NCBI RefSeq assembly: GCF_004341385.1
Contig: NZ_SLXE01000011.1
Span: forward strand, 12,990-76,989
DNA: 64,000 nt
Reading direction: 5' to 3'
From: Uruburuella suis
Lineage (GTDB): Bacteria > Pseudomonadota > Gammaproteobacteria > Burkholderiales > Neisseriaceae
Part shown: piece after piece, positions 59,756-64,000 of the stretch
Position numbering within the stretch: the stretch's first letter is position 1
How the letters are laid out: each line of letters begins with the position of its first letter
Program-made: the position numbers and the translations under genes
Notes under the pieces: generated by a model
Seen by the model: only the letters and a program-made list of their open reading frames with translations
What the model was told of the DNA's origin: nothing
Database searches by the model: none

Positions 59756-59857
59756 AGCGGGCTCCTTTTTTGGGGTTGATAAATTGAGTTTATCAAAATT
59801 TATTTTTTATTTCAAATAGATGTGGGATGGCCTCAGTGTTTTGTCGGTGCTGTTTAA

Positions 59858-59885
59858 AGGCCGTCTGAAAACTTTCAGACGGCCT
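59858..59885 (-). terminator. DUS-pair hairpin
   Basis: AGGCCGTCTGAA at 59858-59869 and TTCAGACGGCCT at 59874-59885 with a 4-base loop, in the gap upstream of the SDR and SWIM genes. Confidence 0.45.
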
Positions 59886-59987
59886 TTAACTCAATATTTT
59901 GAAAAATCCGCGCAAGCGCATTGAAGCGGCCGCCAAATTCCCTTACCCTTATCTCTCTATCATCTATCAAACCAGCGGAGCCTGCCG

Positions 59988-61559
59988 ATGAACAAAGCTG
60001 CCGACCCGATTGCCGCCGCGCTCGGGCAAACCATTGCTGAACGCGGGGCGGATTATTACCGCAGCGGCAAAATTTTATCGGTGCAGCAGCAAAGCGATGG
60101 CGCTTGGCGGGCGCAAGTGGCCGGCAGCAAGCGGCAGGTTTATCGGGTGCAGCTGCGCTTTGGCGCCGATGGTGCCATCCGCCAGGCTTTGTGCGATTGC
60201 CCTTATGATGCTTTGTGCAAACATATTGCGGCGGTGTGGTATGCCGTTTCATCCGGTGAGCCGCCCGAATTGCCCAAAGCGCCGGCGCTGAAAAAGCCGG
60301 CCAAGCCGCGTGCGGTAGCGGCGAAGATGGGCTCGGCAAAGGCGCAGGCATTGCTTGATGAGGCGCGCGCCTTATTCCGCCGCTATGCGCGCGGCTGCGA
60401 TTATCGGCAGAGCGGCGATTTGGGCGATGCGGTGTGGACGCTGCTGGAAGATGCCGATGTGTTGTTTGATGAAGATGCGTTTGGCTTTCACCAAACCGTG
60501 TATCAGCGGCTGAACAAAATTATCCAATATTCCGATGATTCAGACGGCATCTTGGGCGATGCGATTTTTCACTGCATCGAAATGAGCAACACGATTTATC
60601 GGCAAGCCGAGCCCAAATTGCGCGCCAAAATCGAAAAATTTTGGCAGAGCATATTGGCCGACTCTGATGAGCATTGGATTGTGTTTGATGAAACCATCGC
60701 GCTGTGGCAGGCTGCGTTATGCGAATCGGGTCGCGCCGATGCCGTGCTGGCTTGGCTCGACGCGCAATACACGCGCTTGAAGCGCGACGGCTATGAGCGG
60801 GAGCGCCTGATTCTGCGCAAATATGAAGTGTTGGCATTTATTGATGCGGCGCAGGCGGAAAAATGGCTGCAAGATCATTTGAGCATTCCCAAAATGCGGC
60901 GCATTGCCGTTGATAAGCTGATGGCGCGGCAGCAATGGGCGCAAGCCGAGCGCTTGTTGGTGCAGGGTTTGGAAAAGGCGTTGGCCGGGCATCAACAAGG
61001 CATGGCGAACGAATGGCGCGCGCTGCTGCTCGAAGTGGCCACGCAAACCGGCCAACAGCAGGCCGCGCAGGAATATGCCGCAGCGCTGGCCTTTGGCGGC
61101 TATAGCATTGATGAAAACTATTATCAGCGCTGGCGCGCGCTGATTTCCGCCCAAGATTGGCCGGGTGCATTTGCGCAGCAGGAAATAAAATTGCAGCAAA
61201 ACCACGTTCGGAGCGATGCGCTGGCGCAGCTTTATGCCTTGGAAAACTGCACGCAAAAATTAGGCGGCTTATTGCAGCAAACCCATCAAGCGCATTTGCT
61301 GGAACAATATATCGACTGCTTGGACGAAGCGCAGCAAAATAGCGCAGCCTTGCATTGGCTTGAGCTGATGGTGGCAGAAGCCGCTATGCTCGCGGAGCGC
61401 AAGAAGTATGCCGAGTGGGTGAAGAAGCTCAACCGCCTGTATGATCGCTTTGCCGTGGTGCGCGAGCCGATGGCCGTGCAAATGGAAGCGGCGCGGCAAA
61501 TTTATGCTAGGCGACCGGCGATGTTGCAGGAAATGCTGCGCTTGAAAGCGGTGAAATAG
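59988..61559 (+). CDS. SWIM zinc-finger protein of unknown function
   Basis: The 523-residue protein has a SWIM motif CxCx5CxH at residues 69-79 (CDCPYDALCKH), a small zinc finger thought to bind DNA or proteins. The rest is predicted helical and repeat-like, rich in Ala, Gln and Trp. Similar SWIM proteins with long helical tails occur widely in bacteria without an assigned role. GGAG lies about 10 bases upstream of the ATG. No neighbour hints at function. Confidence 0.85.
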   Translation: MNKAADPIAAALGQTIAERGADYYRSGKILSVQQQSDGAWRAQVAGSKRQVYRVQLRFGADGAIRQALCDCPYDALCKHIAAVWYAVSSGEPPELPKAPALKKPAKPRAVAAKMGSAKAQALLDEARALFRRYARGCDYRQSGDLGDAVWTLLEDADVLFDEDAFGFHQTVYQRLNKIIQYSDDSDGILGDAIFHCIEMSNTIYRQAEPKLRAKIEKFWQSILADSDEHWIVFDETIALWQAALCESGRADAVLAWLDAQYTRLKRDGYERERLILRKYEVLAFIDAAQAEKWLQDHLSIPKMRRIAVDKLMARQQWAQAERLLVQGLEKALAGHQQGMANEWRALLLEVATQTGQQQAAQEYAAALAFGGYSIDENYYQRWRALISAQDWPGAFAQQEIKLQQNHVRSDALAQLYALENCTQKLGGLLQQTHQAHLLEQYIDCLDEAQQNSAALHWLELMVAEAAMLAERKKYAEWVKKLNRLYDRFAVVREPMAVQMEAARQIYARRPAMLQEMLRLKAVK

Positions 61560-61623
61560 CTTGAACGAGCGGGCGTTTGTGCGCCCGCTTGATTATGGGG
61601 TTAATAGGGTTTGCAAATGAATC

Positions 61624-61653
61624 AGGCCGTCTGAAACTTTATTCAGACGGCCT
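61624..61653. terminator. Bidirectional DUS terminator SWIM/lactonase
   Basis: AGGCCGTCTGAA at 61624-61635 and TTCAGACGGCCT at 61642-61653 lie between converging genes. Confidence 0.65.
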
Positions 61654-61685
61654 GTTTTATGATGGGCAACGGTCGGCAGCCCTGC

Positions 61686-62786
61686 TCAATAAGCCAGCAG
61701 CATCACCGGCTTGGGCAGCGACACCGATTGGCCGGCATCGGCGAGCAGGCCGGTGTGCGTGTTCACGCGGTAAACTTTCACCGAATTGCCGTCGCGCGAG
61801 GCCACTAAAAGCCAGCGGCCGCTTTTGTCGATTAAAAAATCGCGCGGGTGGGCATCGGTGGCTTGTTCGCCCACTTTGCTCAGCAAGCCGTCGGCGGCAA
61901 TTTTGAAGATGGCGATATTGTTGGTGCTGCCGCGGTTGGAGGCATAAAGGTGGCGGCCATCGGGCGAGATTTTAATGGCGGCGCTGCCTTTATTGCGCTC
62001 GCCGGGCGGCAGAATATCGGTGGATACCACCGTTTGTTTGTGCACCAACGTGTTGTTTTCAAAATGGAACACGGCGATATTGCCCGCCCATTCGTTGAGC
62101 ACATACACAAAGCGCTCATCTTGGCTGAACACCAAATGGCGCGGCCCCTCGCCCTCGCCCAAACGGTAAACGCGCGGATCTGCCTGCAGCGGCTGCATCG
62201 CGCCGGCATCAAAGCGGTATTGGTAGATGCGGTCGTTACCCAAATCGGTAACCAGCATCAAATCGTTGCGCGGCCCGAACACGGTGGTGTGGGCATGCGG
62301 CTGGCGGCCGAGGTTGGGCAGGGTGAGCGATTGGCGCGGCGGGCTGATGCCGCCTTGTGCTTCGAGATCATAAAGGGAAACATTGCCGCTGCTGTAGTTG
62401 GCCACGGCCAGATGGCGGCCGCTGTGATCCACGGCCACATAGCAGGCGGCGCTGCCGTTTACCGGCTGGCGGTTGATAAAGCTTAAGCTGCCGTTGCGTT
62501 TGTCGAATCTAAAAGCGGAAACTTCATCGTTTTGGCTGCTGTTTTCATTCACAGCGTAAAGGAAATCGCGGTTTTTCGACCACGCCAAATAAGAAGGATT
62601 GCGCACATTTTGCGTGTTGCCCACGCGTTTGAGCGCGCCGTTTTGAGGGTTGAACGAAAGCGTGTAAATGCCGTCGGTGTGCACTTCATCGGTGTAGCTG
62701 CCCACCAGAATATAGCTCTGCTCGGTGCTTTGTGCCGCGGCCAGCGCCGATGCGCCCAGCAGCAGCGCAGATAAAAGCTTTCTCAT
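61686..62786 (-). CDS. Exported lactonase-family beta-propeller protein
   Basis: The 366-residue protein has a signal peptide (MRKLLSALLLGASALAAAQ) and a seven-bladed propeller of the 6-phosphogluconolactonase/YbhE family. Blocks include YILVGSYTDEVHTDGIYTL, the HAHTTVFGPRNDLMLVTDLG blade, GEGPRHLVFSQDERFVYVLNE and KISPDGRHLYASNRG. Cytoplasmic Pgl acts in the pentose phosphate pathway; the signal peptide places this one in the periplasm, so a different lactone or a binding role is likely. AGGAGG precedes the ATG. Confidence 0.87.
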   Translation of the reverse strand: MRKLLSALLLGASALAAAQSTEQSYILVGSYTDEVHTDGIYTLSFNPQNGALKRVGNTQNVRNPSYLAWSKNRDFLYAVNENSSQNDEVSAFRFDKRNGSLSFINRQPVNGSAACYVAVDHSGRHLAVANYSSGNVSLYDLEAQGGISPPRQSLTLPNLGRQPHAHTTVFGPRNDLMLVTDLGNDRIYQYRFDAGAMQPLQADPRVYRLGEGEGPRHLVFSQDERFVYVLNEWAGNIAVFHFENNTLVHKQTVVSTDILPPGERNKGSAAIKISPDGRHLYASNRGSTNNIAIFKIAADGLLSKVGEQATDAHPRDFLIDKSGRWLLVASRDGNSVKVYRVNTHTGLLADAGQSVSLPKPVMLLAY

Positions 62787-62943
62787 GATTTGCCTCCTTT
62801 GTGGTTATCTTTGATTAGAGGGTAAAAATTTGCATAGGTTGCCGAATAGTCATTCTTTTCTATTTGGATTGTAAATTCAAGCAGAAAAGAGCTGTCCGGT
62901 TAAGAAAAGCTTTTGGGTATTTTGATTTTTTATTGTTCAGGTT

Positions 62944-63774
62944 TCAGCTTTGAATAAATGCCAATAGATCCGGATTAATCACATCGGCATTTATTGTTAA
63001 CATTCCATGAGAATATCCCGGATAAACTTTCAACGTGCCATTTTGTACCAATTCGGCTGACAATTTTCCTGAAATTTCAAATGGCACAACCTGATCGTCA
63101 TCACCATGCAAAACAAGCACGGGGACAGAAATTTTTTTCAAATCTTTAGTAAAGTCGGTTTGAGAAAATGCCACAATGCCGTCGTAATGGGCTTTGGCGC
63201 CGCCCATCATCCCTTGGCGCCACCAGTTCTGTATTACTGGTTCTGAAGGTTTTGTATCCGGGCGGTTAAATCCATAGAAAGGACCTTCGGGTATGGCACG
63301 ATAAAATTCAGCACGGTTTTTAAAGAGCTGATTTTGGAAGTCGTCAAAAATTTCTTTCGGCAATCCATTCGGATTTTTATCGGTTTTGACCATCAACGGT
63401 GGCACAGCACTCACCAATACTGCCTTGGAAACATGAGCTTCACCATGTTTGGCAATATAATGTGCAACCTCGCCGCCACCGGTTGAATGGCCGATGTGCA
63501 CCGCTTTGTCGATGCCTAAATGTTTGACCACAGCCGCAACGTCATCTGCATAATGATCCATATCATGACCATCCCATACTTGAGACGAGCGGCCATGGCC
63601 ACGGCGGTCATGTGCGACAACACGATATCCTTTTCCGAGAAAATATAATAATTGTGCATCCCAGTCATCCGAGCTGAGCGGCCAACCATGATGGAAAAAT
63701 AATACTTCTGCATCACGCGGCCCCCAATCCTTGTAGAAAATTTCAACGCCATCGTTTGTTGTGATGTAGGCCAT
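62944..63774 (-). CDS. Alpha/beta hydrolase, non-heme chloroperoxidase-like
   Basis: From the ATG at 63774 (GAGGAG 7-8 bases upstream) the product has 276 residues. It shows FFHHGWPLSSDDWDAQLLYF, the nucleophile Ser97 in GHSTGGG, the acid in VLHGDDDQVVP and His in GYSHGML. This is the arrangement of bacterial perhydrolases called non-heme chloroperoxidases, many of which act as esterases. Base composition is lower in GC than its neighbours, and an IS3-type end lies 110 bases upstream, so recent acquisition is likely. A 9-1-9 palindrome upstream may control it. Confidence 0.9.
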   Translation of the reverse strand: MAYITTNDGVEIFYKDWGPRDAEVLFFHHGWPLSSDDWDAQLLYFLGKGYRVVAHDRRGHGRSSQVWDGHDMDHYADDVAAVVKHLGIDKAVHIGHSTGGGEVAHYIAKHGEAHVSKAVLVSAVPPLMVKTDKNPNGLPKEIFDDFQNQLFKNRAEFYRAIPEGPFYGFNRPDTKPSEPVIQNWWRQGMMGGAKAHYDGIVAFSQTDFTKDLKKISVPVLVLHGDDDQVVPFEISGKLSAELVQNGTLKVYPGYSHGMLTINADVINPDLLAFIQS

Positions 63775-63804
63775 GATATAACTCCTCAATAATTATCTAG
63801 ATGG

Positions 63805-63823
63805 ATTGAGCAATTTGCTCAAT
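63805..63823. promoter_or_regulatory. 9-1-9 palindromic operator candidate
   Basis: ATTGAGCAATTTGCTCAAT is a perfect inverted repeat (9-base arms, one central T) 31 bases upstream of the hydrolase ATG, at a position where a repressor would block the promoter. Confidence 0.5.
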
Positions 63824-63887
63824 TGTCATATTGCCTGAAAGTGCTTGGTTTAACCATTCAAGTTAGACCAAGGCCGTCTGAAAAAAT

Positions 63888-64000
63888 TGAACTGCCCTCA
63901 TAATATTGGACATTTTTAAGCCACTAAATCAATCATTCTTCAAGCGGCGGTTGCAAACTGGGTTCTGTATGCCACAGGACTCAGTTTTTTCAATTTCAAA
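63888..64000 (-). mobile_element. End of an IS3-family insertion sequence (cut by window edge)
   Basis: The element appears to begin with TGAACTGCCC at 63888, just after a single DUS (63871-63882), and runs off the right edge. TG at the terminus is typical of IS3 ends. Confidence 0.55.
63940..64000 (-). CDS. IS3-family transposase, C-terminal end (partial)
   Basis: Only the last 20 codons are visible, reading LKLKKLSPVAYRTQFATAA before the stop at 63940. The (K)LKxLSPVxYRTQ ending is typical of OrfB of IS150-group IS3 transposases. The catalytic DDE part lies beyond the window. Confidence 0.65.
   Translation of the reverse strand, partial: LKLKKLSPVAYRTQFATAA

Noticed and set aside
1..64000. 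CRISPR arrays, rRNA genes, prophage or a replication origin
   Set aside because: The many 12-base repeats are DUS words, not spaced regularly. I found no rRNA, no phage structural genes and no dnaA-box cluster.

Overview
The window is chromosomal DNA from a member of the Neisseriaceae, probably Neisseria or a close relative. The main evidence is the very frequent DNA uptake sequence (DUS) AGGCCGTCTGAA. It occurs mostly as head-to-head pairs that form terminator hairpins between genes, and sometimes inside genes. The gene content also fits: an mla operon with mlaA attached, bioC-bioH-comF, tamA-tamB, waaA, an AGCS symporter and a heme-type TonB receptor. The backbone is GC-rich. Two stretches (about 10.5-14.2 kb and 16.75-20.2 kb) and a gene at 62.9-63.8 kb are clearly AT-richer and look acquired.

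Layout. 1-2221: transglutaminase-like / alpha-E / circularly permuted ATP-grasp cluster (left edge cut). 2682-8128: a TlpA-like thioredoxin, a hotdog thioesterase, a small conserved protein and the phospholipid-trafficking operon mlaFEDCBA, all leftward. 8469-10077: alkylation repair unit (Ada-type AraC/OGT fusion, AlkB, small ORF). 10734-13699: SIR2-HerA defence pair, followed by the C-terminal remnant of a Fic protein. 14337-16570: two Rossmann-fold SDR-like proteins and a flavin reductase. 16756-19907: an operon of C5-cytosine methyltransferase, a GHKL (MORC/MutL-like) ATPase with a C-terminal TIGR02391-like domain that carries an RxxxxH motif, and a Vsr endonuclease. 20302-24209: Tat-exported FMN alpha-hydroxyacid dehydrogenase, SnoaL-like lipoprotein, NAD(P)-binding protein and a divergent LysR regulator separated by a MITE-like element. 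24278-32198: recJ, dacB, bioC, bioH, comF, trmL, rlpA, ruvA. 32369-35863: a second MITE-like element, an ABC exporter, a truncated IS630 element and a broken AraC gene. 35945-39186: methyltransferase, prlC, tRNA-Lys. 39343-49778: sstT, tamA-tamB, waaA and an AGCS symporter. 49835-57666: dnaE, TonB receptor, RNase II-type nuclease. 58008-63774: MscS channel, SDR, SWIM protein, lactonase, alpha/beta hydrolase. The right edge carries the 3' end of an IS3-family transposase.

How genes work together. The Mla proteins form one retrograde phospholipid transport path from outer to inner membrane. TamA and TamB form an envelope assembly/lipid bridge pair. BioC and BioH open and close pimeloyl-ACP synthesis for biotin. 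Ada and AlkB repair alkylated DNA.

The most interesting locus is the methyltransferase / GHKL-TIGR02391 / Vsr operon. It has no recognisable restriction endonuclease, but its ATPase ends in a domain with a HEPN-like RNase motif. This suggests a methylation-gated, possibly RNA-cleaving defence system. DUS words typical of other Neisseriaceae dialects (AGGCTGCCTGAA, AGGCTACCTGAA) lie inside this ATPase gene, ada and the lysR gene. They point to transfer between genera.
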